A stretch of 18,915 nt of DNA, taken from positions 1-18,915 of the forward strand of contig JBMYTN010000065.1 of NCBI GenBank assembly GCA_049604415.1, read 5' to 3'. Shown here one piece after another: positions 7,501-14,799 of this stretch; position 1 is the first letter of the stretch, and the number at the start of each line of letters is the position of its first letter. A model generated the notes under the pieces. It did no database searches. It saw nothing but the letters and a program-made list of their open reading frames with translations, and was not told where the DNA came from. This DNA comes from JBMYTN01 sp049604415 (GTDB taxonomy: Bacteria > Pseudomonadota > Alphaproteobacteria > Rhodospirillales > Rhodospirillaceae). A program made the translations under genes and the position numbers.

Positions 7501-7600
7501 AGCATTTTCAGCCGAAGTGGGTACCGGTTCGGCGGTTCGAAAATGCGACAAACCTAAAGGTTAGGGCCAATTCCACGAGACAAATTCGCGGAATTCGCCC
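7501..7600 (+). repeat. 100-bp palindromic intergenic repeat, copy 2 (tandem)
   Basis: Direct repeat of the element at 7397-7496 with an offset of 104 bp and few substitutions in the first 75 bases; the last 25 differ more (ending GGAATTCGCCC rather than GGAATTGGCC). The near identity suggests local duplication or gene conversion. It lies about 125 bp before purB. Confidence 0.85.
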
Positions 7601-7726
7601 TGAAGCGGAGGTACAGCTCTTATACCAACGATCTGGGGAATTTTCGCGCAGCAGCAAAAAAAGTCCAGCACCAAGGGGGCCGAGTTTCTATAAAGGGGGC
7701 GAGTTGATGCGTTTGGAGAGCTGCTG

Positions 7727-9043
7727 ATGATACCCCGCTATTCCCGCCCCGCCATGGCCGCGATTTGGGAGCCGGAAAACAAGTTCCGAATCTGGTTTTT
7801 GATCGAAGCCCATGCCTGCGACGCCCTGGCCGAGTTGGGGGTGATCCCGGCGTCGGCTGCCAAAGCGATCTGGGCCGGTGGCGACAAGCCCTATACGGAG
7901 CAGCGCATCGCCCGCATCGACGCCATCGAAGCCGAGGTCAAACATGACGTCATCGCCTTCTTGACCGAGCTGGCGGACCATATTGGCGAAGAATCCCGCT
8001 TCGTCCACCAGGGCATGACCAGCTCCGATGTGCTCGACACCTGCCTGGCCGTGCAGCTGACCCAGGCCGCCGACATCCTGCTGGACGACCTGGACGCCCT
8101 GCTGGCTGCGCTGAAGAAACGCGCCCTGGAGACCAAGGACATGGTCTGCATGGGCCGCAGCCATGGCATCCATGCCGAGCCGGTGACCATGGGGCTGAAA
8201 TTCGCCGGGTTCTATGCGGAGTTTGACCGCTGCCGCACCCGCCTGCAAGCCGCCCGGGCCGAAATCGCCACCTGTGCCATTTCCGGTGCGGTGGGCACCT
8301 TCGCCCATCTCAGCCCGCAGGTGGAGGAGCATGTGGCCGCCAAGCTGGGGCTGAGCCCGGAACCGCTATCGACCCAGGTCATCCCGCGCGACCGCCACGC
8401 CCAGTTCTTCGCCACCTTGGGCGTCATTGCCAGCTCCTTGGAGCGCTTCGCCGTCGAGGTCCGCCATCTGCAGCGCACCGAGGTCCGGGAGGCCGAAGAG
8501 TTCTTCTCCGCCGGGCAGAAGGGCAGCTCCGCCATGCCGCACAAGCGCAATCCGGTGCTGACCGAAAACATCACCGGCCTGGCCCGGATCGTGCGCGGCT
8601 ATGTCACCCCGGCCTTGGAGAATGTGGCGCTGTGGCATGAGCGCGACATCTCCCACTCCTCGGTCGAACGCATGATCGGCCCGGATGCCACTGTGACCCT
8701 GGATTTCGCCCTGGCCCGCAGCACCGGGGTGGTGGACAAGCTGGTGGTCTATCCCGATGCGATGATGAAAAACCTAAACGCCATGGGCGGGCTGGTGTTT
8801 TCGCAACGGGTGCTGCTGGCCCTGACCCAAGCCGGGGTCAGCCGCGAGGATGCCTATCGGCTGGTCCAGCGCAACGCCATGAAGGTCTGGGGCGGCGAAG
8901 GCGATCTGCTCAGCCTGCTGTGCAAAGATGACGAGGTCACCGCCAAGCTGTCCGAGGCCGAACTGACGCCGCTGTTCGACCTGTCCTTCCACACCAAGAA
9001 TGTGGACCACATCTTCGCCAGGGTCTTTGGGGACAGCCAATAA
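7727..9043 (+). CDS. purB: Adenylosuccinate lyase
   Basis: Cytosolic homotetrameric enzyme of purine synthesis. It releases fumarate from SAICAR and from adenylosuccinate. The 438-aa protein is full length for the bacterial short type and starts MIPRYSRPAMAAIW, the usual N terminus. The superfamily regions are all present: TSSDVLDT at 98-105, GRSHGIHAEP with His146 as the expected acid residue, and the fumarase/aspartase signature GSSAMPHKRNP at 266-276 in the mobile loop carrying the catalytic Ser. ATG 7727 is preceded at 8 bases by GGAG. The stop overlaps the start of the next gene (TAATG), so the two are translationally coupled. Composition is typical GC-rich core genome. Confidence 0.98.
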   Translation: MIPRYSRPAMAAIWEPENKFRIWFLIEAHACDALAELGVIPASAAKAIWAGGDKPYTEQRIARIDAIEAEVKHDVIAFLTELADHIGEESRFVHQGMTSSDVLDTCLAVQLTQAADILLDDLDALLAALKKRALETKDMVCMGRSHGIHAEPVTMGLKFAGFYAEFDRCRTRLQAARAEIATCAISGAVGTFAHLSPQVEEHVAAKLGLSPEPLSTQVIPRDRHAQFFATLGVIASSLERFAVEVRHLQRTEVREAEEFFSAGQKGSSAMPHKRNPVLTENITGLARIVRGYVTPALENVALWHERDISHSSVERMIGPDATVTLDFALARSTGVVDKLVVYPDAMMKNLNAMGGLVFSQRVLLALTQAGVSREDAYRLVQRNAMKVWGGEGDLLSLLCKDDEVTAKLSEAELTPLFDLSFHTKNVDHIFARVFGDSQ

Positions 9044-9423
9044 TGAGACTGTTGACGTGGCGTATTCTGGCCGCTGGGCTTCTCATCTCCGGCCTCGCGC
9101 CGAACCTCGCCCTGGCCGGAGATGTGGAGATCTTGAAGGTCACCATCGCGGCCCAGGGCGAGCGGACCTATCGCTTTGACGTCACGGTACGCCATGGCGA
9201 TACGGGATGGGACCATTACGCGGATGCGTGGGAGGTGTTGGCCCCGGACGGAACCTCGCTGGGTCTGCGGACGTTGTATCATCCGCATGTGGAGGAGCAG
9301 CCCTTCACCCGCAGCCTCGGCTCTGTGCGGATCCCGCCGGAAATCACCACCGTACGGATCCGCGCCAGGGACTCGGTCCACGGCTGGAGCCCCGATGAGG
9401 CCTCGGTCGCGGTGCCGCAATAA
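9043..9423 (+). CDS. Small exported protein coupled to purB
   Basis: 126-aa protein with a classical signal peptide: basic start MRLLTWR, hydrophobic AAGLLISGLAPNLALA, cleavage likely after ALA-G (about residue 25). The mature part of about 100 aa is predicted to be a beta-rich single domain (DVEILKVTIAAQGERTYRFD, then VTVRHGDTGWDHYADAWEVL) and ends VRIRARDSVHGWSP. I recognise it only as a conserved hypothetical type. The start codon shares its A with the last base of the purB stop, so its translation probably depends on purB. No link between purine synthesis and an exported protein is known to me, so co-expression may be for convenience rather than shared function. Confidence 0.8.
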   Translation: MRLLTWRILAAGLLISGLAPNLALAGDVEILKVTIAAQGERTYRFDVTVRHGDTGWDHYADAWEVLAPDGTSLGLRTLYHPHVEEQPFTRSLGSVRIPPEITTVRIRARDSVHGWSPDEASVAVPQ

Positions 9424-9451
9424 AGCCACCGCCGCTGCACACAGCTTGCTG

Positions 9452-10669
9452 CTATTCCAGGCAGCCGACCTCGCTGCAGCCATCGTCGCGGTCCCGCGTC
9501 GCCCCGGAAAAATCGCCGGGACCGGAGGTCTGCATCAGGGCCAGCAGCATGCCTTCCCGGATGCCGCGATCCGCAACCCGAAGCCGCCCAACCGGCCAGA
9601 GCTGGCACACTGCTTCCAGGATGGCGCAACCCGCCAGCACCAGATCGGCCCGGGCGCGGCCAATGCAGGGATGCCCGGCCCGCTCCGCCGGACGCATGGC
9701 CAGCAGCTGGCGGGAGACCGCTCGGATTTGCGGGAAGTCCAGGGTCAGGCCATCAACCCGGGCCCGATCATAGCGGTTCAGGCCCAGCGCGATGGCACCC
9801 AAGGTGGTCACCGTGCCGCTGGTGCCCAGCATCTGGACCTGCTCCAAAGGCGGGGTCTCGCCCAAGGCCTGCAGCCGGGCCTGGAACGGCGCCAAACGGG
9901 CGGAGACATGGGCAACCACATCGTCATAAAGCCGGTCATCCAGATGGCCACCGCCGCTGGCCTCGGCCATGGTGACCACGCCCAGCGACAGGGACTCCAT
10001 GGCCACCAAACGGGGGCGGAGCGCGGCGGCGTCCTCTGGAGCGCGACCTTCCTGGTCCAAGGCGACCCAGGCCAGTTCCGTTGACCCGCCACCAATGTCA
10101 AACACCAGAGCGCGGGGCCGGTTCGGTTCCAGCAATGGGGCGCAGCCTGCCAGGGCCAGTTGGGCCTCTTCTTCCGGCGGAATGACCTCCAGGGTCAGGC
10201 CGGTGGCGGCTTTGACTCGGTCGAGAAACACATCGCGATTGGCCGCCGCACGACAGGCCGCCGTGGCCACGGCGCGATAGGTGCCCACCCCAAGCCGGTC
10301 GAGCCGATCGGCACAGGCTTCCAGAGCGCGCAAGGTGCGGTCCATGGCCGCTTCATTGAGCTGGCCGGAACCGGCCACGCCCTCGCCCAGCCGGGTGATG
10401 CGGGAAAAAGAGTCAACGACGCGAAAACCCGCCGCATCGGGGCGGGCGGCCAGCATGCGGCAATTGTTGGTGCCCAGATCAATGGCCGCAGCCAGGGGGC
10501 TGTCGTCCAGGCTGTCCTCACCCTCCCCAGCGCCTGCACCAGTGCCTTGCGGTTTGCCGTCCAAGGCGGAATGGGGCTGGGCGGCGCGCATGGGCTGATT
10601 GAAACTCCGGGTCCGGCGATGGGGCCGAGCCTCTGGGGTCGGCGTGATTGGGTATCTTAGGGGATGCAT
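9452..10669 (-). CDS. ppx: Exopolyphosphatase / pppGpp phosphatase family protein
   Basis: Ppx/GppA enzymes of the actin-like ATPase fold remove terminal phosphate from polyphosphate or convert pppGpp to ppGpp. AAAIDLGTNNCRML (60-73) is the phosphate-1 loop, VIPPEEEAQLALAG (162-175) carries the expected catalytic Glu, and LVFDIGGGSTELAWV (188-202) is the phosphate-2 loop. Later motifs are GTSGTVTTLGA and DRGIREGMLLALM. At 405 aa it is the short form, without the C-terminal HD domain of E. coli Ppx. The first 55 residues are Pro/Arg-rich and poorly supported; an internal ATG at 10591 (MRAAQPHS) is an alternative start. Neither start has a strong ribosome site. It converges on the purB operon with 28 bp between stops. 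The symbol is at family level; GppA activity cannot be excluded. Confidence 0.9.
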   Translation of the reverse strand: MHPLRYPITPTPEARPHRRTRSFNQPMRAAQPHSALDGKPQGTGAGAGEGEDSLDDSPLAAAIDLGTNNCRMLAARPDAAGFRVVDSFSRITRLGEGVAGSGQLNEAAMDRTLRALEACADRLDRLGVGTYRAVATAACRAAANRDVFLDRVKAATGLTLEVIPPEEEAQLALAGCAPLLEPNRPRALVFDIGGGSTELAWVALDQEGRAPEDAAALRPRLVAMESLSLGVVTMAEASGGGHLDDRLYDDVVAHVSARLAPFQARLQALGETPPLEQVQMLGTSGTVTTLGAIALGLNRYDRARVDGLTLDFPQIRAVSRQLLAMRPAERAGHPCIGRARADLVLAGCAILEAVCQLWPVGRLRVADRGIREGMLLALMQTSGPGDFSGATRDRDDGCSEVGCLE

Positions 10670-10859
10670 TGGGGCGGGGGAAGGGCAAGCAAACGCTTAT
10701 TTCTTGAATGGGTTCTTGGCCCTGTGATACACACCCGCCTCTTCCGTGCAGACCTGGGGCGCAAGACGGGACCGCAAAGCCATTGCAGCAGAGTAATCAC
10801 CGCCGCGCCTTGGATTGGTCGGAGCCCTACTTGATCCGACGATCAAAGGCTCGGCCTGA

Positions 10860-10933
10860 TGGGGAATAGTTTAACGGTAGAACAGCGGACTCTGACTCCG
10901 TCAGTCCTGGTTCGAATCCAGGTTCCCCAGCCA
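10860..10933 (+). tRNA. tRNA-Gln (anticodon CTG)
   Basis: Full cloverleaf seen by hand: acceptor TGGGGAA/TTCCCCA, D stem GTTT/GAAC with loop AACGGTA, anticodon stem GCGGA/TCCGT with loop CTCTGAC (anticodon CTG, reads CAG), variable loop CAGT, T stem CCTGG/CCAGG with loop TTCGAAT. Discriminator G10930 is followed by an encoded CCA. It stands alone, 190 bp before (divergent from) the Ppx/GppA gene. Confidence 0.97.
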
Positions 10934-11160
10934 TTTTCTTGCCAACAGCCGCTAAGCTAACCCGCGCCCCGAGCCAAACCAGGGTACGGTCCAGCCATGC
11001 CGTCCCCTGTATTATCTTTGTAAACCGAATTCTTATTCCAATTTTGCGCCGATTTTCTCTGAATTCAAAATGATCAATATGGTGGGGAGCGCAGGGCTGC
11101 GGGTCCGCCCCAGGACCACGCCCAACAGCGCAGATCAGGACTTTTCGAGAGACAAAGCCG

Positions 11161-11958
11161 ATGCCCCAGACCGGAACCGTCCACTACCATGTCCATGCGC
11201 CGGATCGCCAAGCCTTCCATATTGACGCCGGGGGCGTGAGCGGCGAGGTGATCGCGCCGGAGCTGGTGAAAACCGCCATCACCCTGCGTGACCTGCGCCG
11301 GGGCGAGGCCACGGTCTCCTTTGCCCAAGACGGCCTCGCCTTCCTCCAGGCCCCCTCCGCCATCGCCAGCTTCGAAACCGCGACCGAAAGTCCGTGGCGC
11401 AGCCGCTATGACCAGGAGCTGAGCGCACTGCTCACCGAGACCCTGGCCGCCGCAGAGGTGGTGATCTTTGATCACACCTTGCGCATTGACGCGGCGGCAG
11501 CAGAGCGCCGTCCGGCGCGCAATGTGCACAATGATTACAGCCGAGAGGGTGCTCGGCAGCGGCTGATCGAAGTGCTGGGCCCAGAACGCGCAGAGGCCTG
11601 GGAGGGCGGGCATTACGCCTTCATCAATGTCTGGCGGCCCGTTGGCGCGCCGATCAACACCGCGCCGCTCGGCTTTGTCCGCCCGGCCTCGATCGCGCCG
11701 GAGGATTGGATCCTGCTCGATCTGATCTATCCGGACCGCATCGGCCAGATCCTGGGGCTGACCGCCAACCCGGCCCATGACTGGGTCTATCTGTCGAAGA
11801 TGACCCGCGACGAGGTCGCCCTGTTCACCATCTATGACAACACTGGCGCGCCCACCGTGGCCCATAGCGCCGTCGACCTGATCGAGGATCCCAGCGTGCA
11901 CAGCATCCGCAAAAGCCTGGAAAGCCGCACCCTGGTCCGGTTCGCTGAGGGGGGCTGA
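11161..11958 (+). CDS. CmcJ/NvfI-type non-haem iron oxygenase
   Basis: 265-aa member of the CmcJ/NvfI/AsaB family. Characterised members (NvfI, AsaB) are 2-oxoglutarate and Fe(II) enzymes of fungal metabolite pathways, and CmcJ acts in cephamycin methoxylation. RNVHNDYS gives the iron-binding H-x-D (His123, Asp125) and TVAHSAVDL a distal His (His235). SIRKSLESRTLVRF near the C terminus matches the conserved Arg-bearing end. HYAFINVWRPVGAPINTAPL is the family's central motif. It is cytosolic, with no signal peptide. A weak GAGAGA lies upstream of ATG 11161. The stop is one base before the start of the flavin monooxygenase gene, so they form an operon. Bacterial homologues are mostly uncharacterised; the substrate is unknown. 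Confidence 0.85.
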   Translation: MPQTGTVHYHVHAPDRQAFHIDAGGVSGEVIAPELVKTAITLRDLRRGEATVSFAQDGLAFLQAPSAIASFETATESPWRSRYDQELSALLTETLAAAEVVIFDHTLRIDAAAAERRPARNVHNDYSREGARQRLIEVLGPERAEAWEGGHYAFINVWRPVGAPINTAPLGFVRPASIAPEDWILLDLIYPDRIGQILGLTANPAHDWVYLSKMTRDEVALFTIYDNTGAPTVAHSAVDLIEDPSVHSIRKSLESRTLVRFAEGG

Positions 11959-11959
11959 C

Positions 11960-13220
11960 ATGGCCAACGAAACCCCCACATCAGACAGCGCCTTCCCAAC
12001 CCTGAACATGGCCTATAACCGCGTCTTCCAGCCGGGACGGCTCAGCCTGGGTTTGGTCGTGCCATTGGAGGCCTACGCGGTCGGGGCCGCCCCGCAGATG
12101 GACCAGGATGTGGCGCGGATCCAGCTGGCCGAGGCGCTGGGCTTTGCCGCCGTCTGGCTGCGCGATGTGCCGTTTGATGTGCCCTCCTTCGGGGATGTCG
12201 GGCAAATCTATGACCCCTTCGTCTATCTGGGGCTGCTGGCGGGTGCGACCCAGCATATTGGCCTCGGCGTGGCCAGCATCATCCTGCCGCTGCGCCATCC
12301 GGCCCATATCGCCAAGGCGGCGGCCTCGGTGGATGTGCTGTCCAAGGGGCGGCTGCTGATGGGCATCGCGTCCGGGGATCGACCGGAGGAATATCCGGCT
12401 TTCAAGGCGGGCTATAGGGATCGCGGCGAGCGCTTCCGGGACAATGTCGCCTATCTGCGCGCCATGGCCGAGGGGTTCCCCCGCTTCACCAACGCACTGG
12501 GGAGGACCGACGGCCAGATGGATTTGCTGCCCAAGCCCACCGCCGGGCAGTTGCCGCTGTTGATCACCGGCGGCAGCCAGCAAGCTCCGGAGTGGGTGGC
12601 GCAAAATGGCGATGGCTGGATCACCTATCCCCGGGACCCGCAAGCCCAGAGCCGCGTCGTTGCCGACTATCGGGCGCGGATCGCGGCCGCAGGCTTGGCC
12701 GACAAGCCGGTGAGCCAATCGCTGTATGTAGATTTGCTGGAGGATCCGGACGCGCCGCCCAGCGGCATCCATCTCGGCTTCCGTTCCGGAACGGCGTTCC
12801 TGCTGGACTATTTGCGGCAGATCGAGGCGCTGGGGATCAACCATGTCGCTCTTAGAGCCCTGTTCGACCTAATAGGGTCAATTCTGTTTCTCGATTGGGG
12901 TGTGCGGTCCAGTGGTTAGTCGGTCGCGGAGCGATGCCAAAGCATCGGTCGAGACCGAGTTACCGCTGGGCGTCCCCCAATCGGAAACCCTGCGGGACGG
13001 GTGCATTTGCGCCAATTCCTGCGCAAAAGTCCTTGTCCGTATCTACGGATATGGCCTGCAGACTTCTGCTTGTTCTTGTCACAAATGCACTCCGTCAGAA
13101 TGATCCTATTAGGTCGAACAGGGCTCTAATCTACGGTTTAACCGCGCGCCCATTGAAGCGACCTTGCGCCGGATTTCTGCGGAGGTTTTGCCCTTTTTCA
13201 AAACGCCTCAGGACTCTTGA
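11960..13220 (+). pseudogene. Luciferase-like flavin monooxygenase, interrupted near its 3' end by a mobile element
   Basis: An alpha/beta-barrel LLM-class oxidoreductase. It shows LAEALGFAAVWLRDVPFDVP, IGLGVASIILPLRHPAHIAK, SVDVLSKGRLLMGIASGDRP and ITGGSQQAPEWVAQNGDGWI, closest in memory to the BA3436-type LLM subfamily. The present frame ends at 12919 after running into the element at 12855. Joining 11960-12854 to 13129-13220, that is, removing the element and one TA, gives 987 bp or 328 aa with the C terminus HVALNLRFNRAPIEATLRRI followed by SAEVLPFFKTPQDS. This matches how the family normally ends. The current product keeps 298 native residues and adds about 20 from the element. It lacks the last helix, so activity is doubtful but not excluded. 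It is coupled to the CmcJ-type gene, with GAGGGGGG just before ATG 11960. Confidence 0.88.
12855..13126. mobile_element. 272-bp MITE-like element with TA target duplication
   Basis: It begins GAGCCCTGTTCGACCTAATA and ends with the reverse complement of the same sequence. The first 22 bases are a perfect inverted repeat, and with one gap and one mismatch the pairing runs to about 32. TA flanks both sides (12853-12854 and 13127-13128), and excision with one TA repairs the host gene exactly. No transposase frame is present. TA duplication is the hallmark of the IS630/Tc1-mariner superfamily, so this is probably a non-autonomous derivative moved in trans. Two further inverted repeats are nested inside. 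A near-identical end is present at 18866. Confidence 0.9.
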
Positions 13221-13224
13221 GCCG

Positions 13225-13266
13225 GGTTAGGAGCGCCAAAAAACCAACCTTTTTGCCATCCTAACC
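13225..13266. terminator. Possible terminator hairpin of the oxygenase operon
   Basis: GGTTAGGA (13225-13232) and TCCTAACC (13259-13266) are perfect complements starting 4 bases after the original stop of the monooxygenase. Inside them an A run and a T run can also pair. There is no uridine tract after the stem, so it is a weak candidate for intrinsic termination. Confidence 0.3.
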
Positions 13267-13401
13267 AAAACCTAACCTTAGCAGAACGTCATCCAAATCT
13301 TGGGTTGATAGAACAAAGGCTCCGCAGCGTTGCTGCCGACTTCTGAAGCCTTCCCCTAACCAACCAAACCGTACCCAACCCAACCCAAGAGGATTGACCA
13401 A

Positions 13402-13881
13402 ATGACCATCAAGCACCTGCTTCCGAGCCTGGCCCTGTTTGGCGCCGTTGCCTTTTCCTCCACCCAAGCCCTGGCCCTGGACGCCCATTTCATCGACAAC
13501 GAAGCCGTCGTCGGTGGCTATGACGTGGTGGCCTATCACACCGCTGGCGCGCCGACCAAAGGCTCTGACGCCTACACCGCCACCTATCAAGGCGCGACCT
13601 GGCATTTCTCCTCTGCAGAAAACCGGGATCTGTTCGTGGCCTCCCCGGCCAAATACGCCCCGGCCTATGGCGGCTGGTGCACCGCTGGCGTGAGCAAGGG
13701 CAAGAAGGTTGCCACCCTGCCCGAGCTGTGGGCGATCGTTGATGGCCAGCTGTACTTGAACAGCAGCCAAGCCGCCCATGAGAACCTGTTCCTGGCCAAT
13801 ACCGAGGCCGTGATCAACAAGGGTGAAGCCAACTGGAAGCAAATCTTCGCCACCGAGGCGGATGTGCTGCGCGACCAATAA
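13402..13881 (+). CDS. Secreted YHS-domain protein
   Basis: 159 aa with a clear signal peptide (MTIKHLLPSLALFGAVAF, then SSTQALA, cleavage before LDAHF). The mature protein is essentially one YHS domain: EAVVGGYDVVAYHTAGAP (34-51), ATWHFSSAENRDLFVASP, KYAPAYGGWCTAGVSKGK and LWAIVDGQLYLNSS. YHS domains are small folds often linked with metal-handling proteins, and exported stand-alone forms are common in Proteobacteria; the precise role is not established. AGAGGA 8-9 bases before ATG 13402 is a strong ribosome site. It is monocistronic, followed by two hairpins. The 120 bp before it, rich in CCAA/AACC, is presumably the promoter. Confidence 0.9.
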   Translation: MTIKHLLPSLALFGAVAFSSTQALALDAHFIDNEAVVGGYDVVAYHTAGAPTKGSDAYTATYQGATWHFSSAENRDLFVASPAKYAPAYGGWCTAGVSKGKKVATLPELWAIVDGQLYLNSSQAAHENLFLANTEAVINKGEANWKQIFATEADVLRDQ

Positions 13882-13894
13882 GCGCGGACCGGTG

Positions 13895-13923
13895 GGTCGG
13901 CTCTCTCAAGGAGGGGGCCGACC
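13895..13923 (+). terminator. Hairpin after the YHS gene
   Basis: GGTCGGC (13895-13901) pairs with GCCGACC (13917-13923), starting 13 bases after the YHS stop. No T tract follows, so intrinsic termination is uncertain. The placement, together with a second hairpin just downstream, supports a transcript end. Confidence 0.4.
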
Positions 13924-13945
13924 GCCTGCTGACACAAACGTGAAG

Positions 13946-13965
13946 GCCCGGCAGCACTGCCGGGC
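13946..13965 (+). terminator. Strong hairpin between the YHS gene and the two-component genes
   Basis: GCCCGGCA and TGCCGGGC form an 8-bp perfect stem with loop GCAC. It is the strongest hairpin of this gap. It is followed by ATTCC rather than a T tract, so it may stabilise the 3' end or end transcription with help. Confidence 0.5.
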
Positions 13966-14025
13966 ATTCCACCATCCAAACACTCCCCCACATGTCAAAG
14001 GTTGGCAGATTTTTTCAAGAAAGCG

Positions 14026-14799
14026 ATGCCCGCCATGGTGCCCCAGACTGATCGATCCACCTCCGTGCTTGTGGTCGAGGATGACGAGAACATCCTCAAT
14101 TTGCTCTGTGCTTATTTGGAAAGCGCGGGGCATCGGGTGGCGACGGCCAGCGATGGGCCGTCCGGGCTGGCGTTGATGCTGGAGGGTCGCTTCGATATCT
14201 GCGTGCTCGATGTGATGCTGCCCGGCGAAACCGGCATGGAGGTGGCCGAGGCCGTCCGTGCCGCTGGCAACAAAACCCCGATCCTGTTCCTGACCGCGCT
14301 CGGCTCCGAGGCCGATATCCTGCGCGGCTTCAATGCCGGGGCCGATGATTATGTGGTGAAACCGTTTTCCCCTCGGGAGCTGGTCATGCGCCTGGACGCC
14401 ATACTCCGGCGCAGCGCGGCGAGCTTGCTGCCCGATGCTCCGCCTGCACATATGCCTGCTCCGGCCCTCGCCTCCGCTTCCGCTGCTGCCACAGGATTAG
14501 AGATGAGCCCGGAAGATCCGACTTGTCGGGTGGATGGCCAGGAGGTGGCGCTGACCCATCATGAACATTGCATCCTGCGCAAACTGGTCGCCCGGCCCAA
14601 CCGGGTGTTTGACCGCAGCAGCCTGATCGCCAGCATCTATGGCAGTGACTTTGCCATCAGCCCGAAAGCGATTGATGTGCATATCCATAATCTGCGTGGC
14701 AAGCTGGGGCCGCAGGCCGGTGCCCTGATTCAGACCGTGCGCGGCTTTGGCTATCGCTTTGTGCCGGAGGCCGCCCCGCAGCGGATGGCCCGTGCCTGA
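14026..14799 (+). CDS. OmpR-family response regulator
   Basis: DNA-binding partner of the kinase that follows. The receiver domain has VLVVEDDEN with the acidic pair, CVLDVMLPGETG with the phospho-acceptor Asp (residue 62 from this start), ILFLTALGS with the switch Thr, and DDYVVKPFSPREL with the conserved Lys. An Ala/Pro-rich linker (APPAHMPAPALASASAAA) leads to the winged-helix domain, which ends VDVHIHNLRGKLG (written here from ID) and TVRGFGYRFVPEAA. The open frame extends up to a TTG at 14002, but AAAGG touches that codon directly, so it is unlikely to be used. ATG 14026 or ATG 14035 are both possible, each with a poor ribosome site. The stop overlaps the GTG of the kinase gene. Targets are unknown. 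Confidence 0.92.
   Translation: MPAMVPQTDRSTSVLVVEDDENILNLLCAYLESAGHRVATASDGPSGLALMLEGRFDICVLDVMLPGETGMEVAEAVRAAGNKTPILFLTALGSEADILRGFNAGADDYVVKPFSPRELVMRLDAILRRSAASLLPDAPPAHMPAPALASASAAATGLEMSPEDPTCRVDGQEVALTHHEHCILRKLVARPNRVFDRSSLIASIYGSDFAISPKAIDVHIHNLRGKLGPQAGALIQTVRGFGYRFVPEAAPQRMARA

Noticed and set aside
7707..7727. Six-codon leader (Met-Arg-Leu-Glu-Ser-Cys) overlapping the purB start
   Set aside because: It overlaps the purB ribosome site and has no regulatory codon pattern or paired attenuator structure that I can see.
7491..7727. 78-aa frame running through the second palindromic repeat
   Set aside because: Its sequence is mainly translated repeat; no independent support.
12895..13230. 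Reading frames inside the 272-bp element (67 and 111 aa)
   Set aside because: They run across the element border into host DNA, show no transposase motif, and the reconstructed host gene explains the right-hand part.
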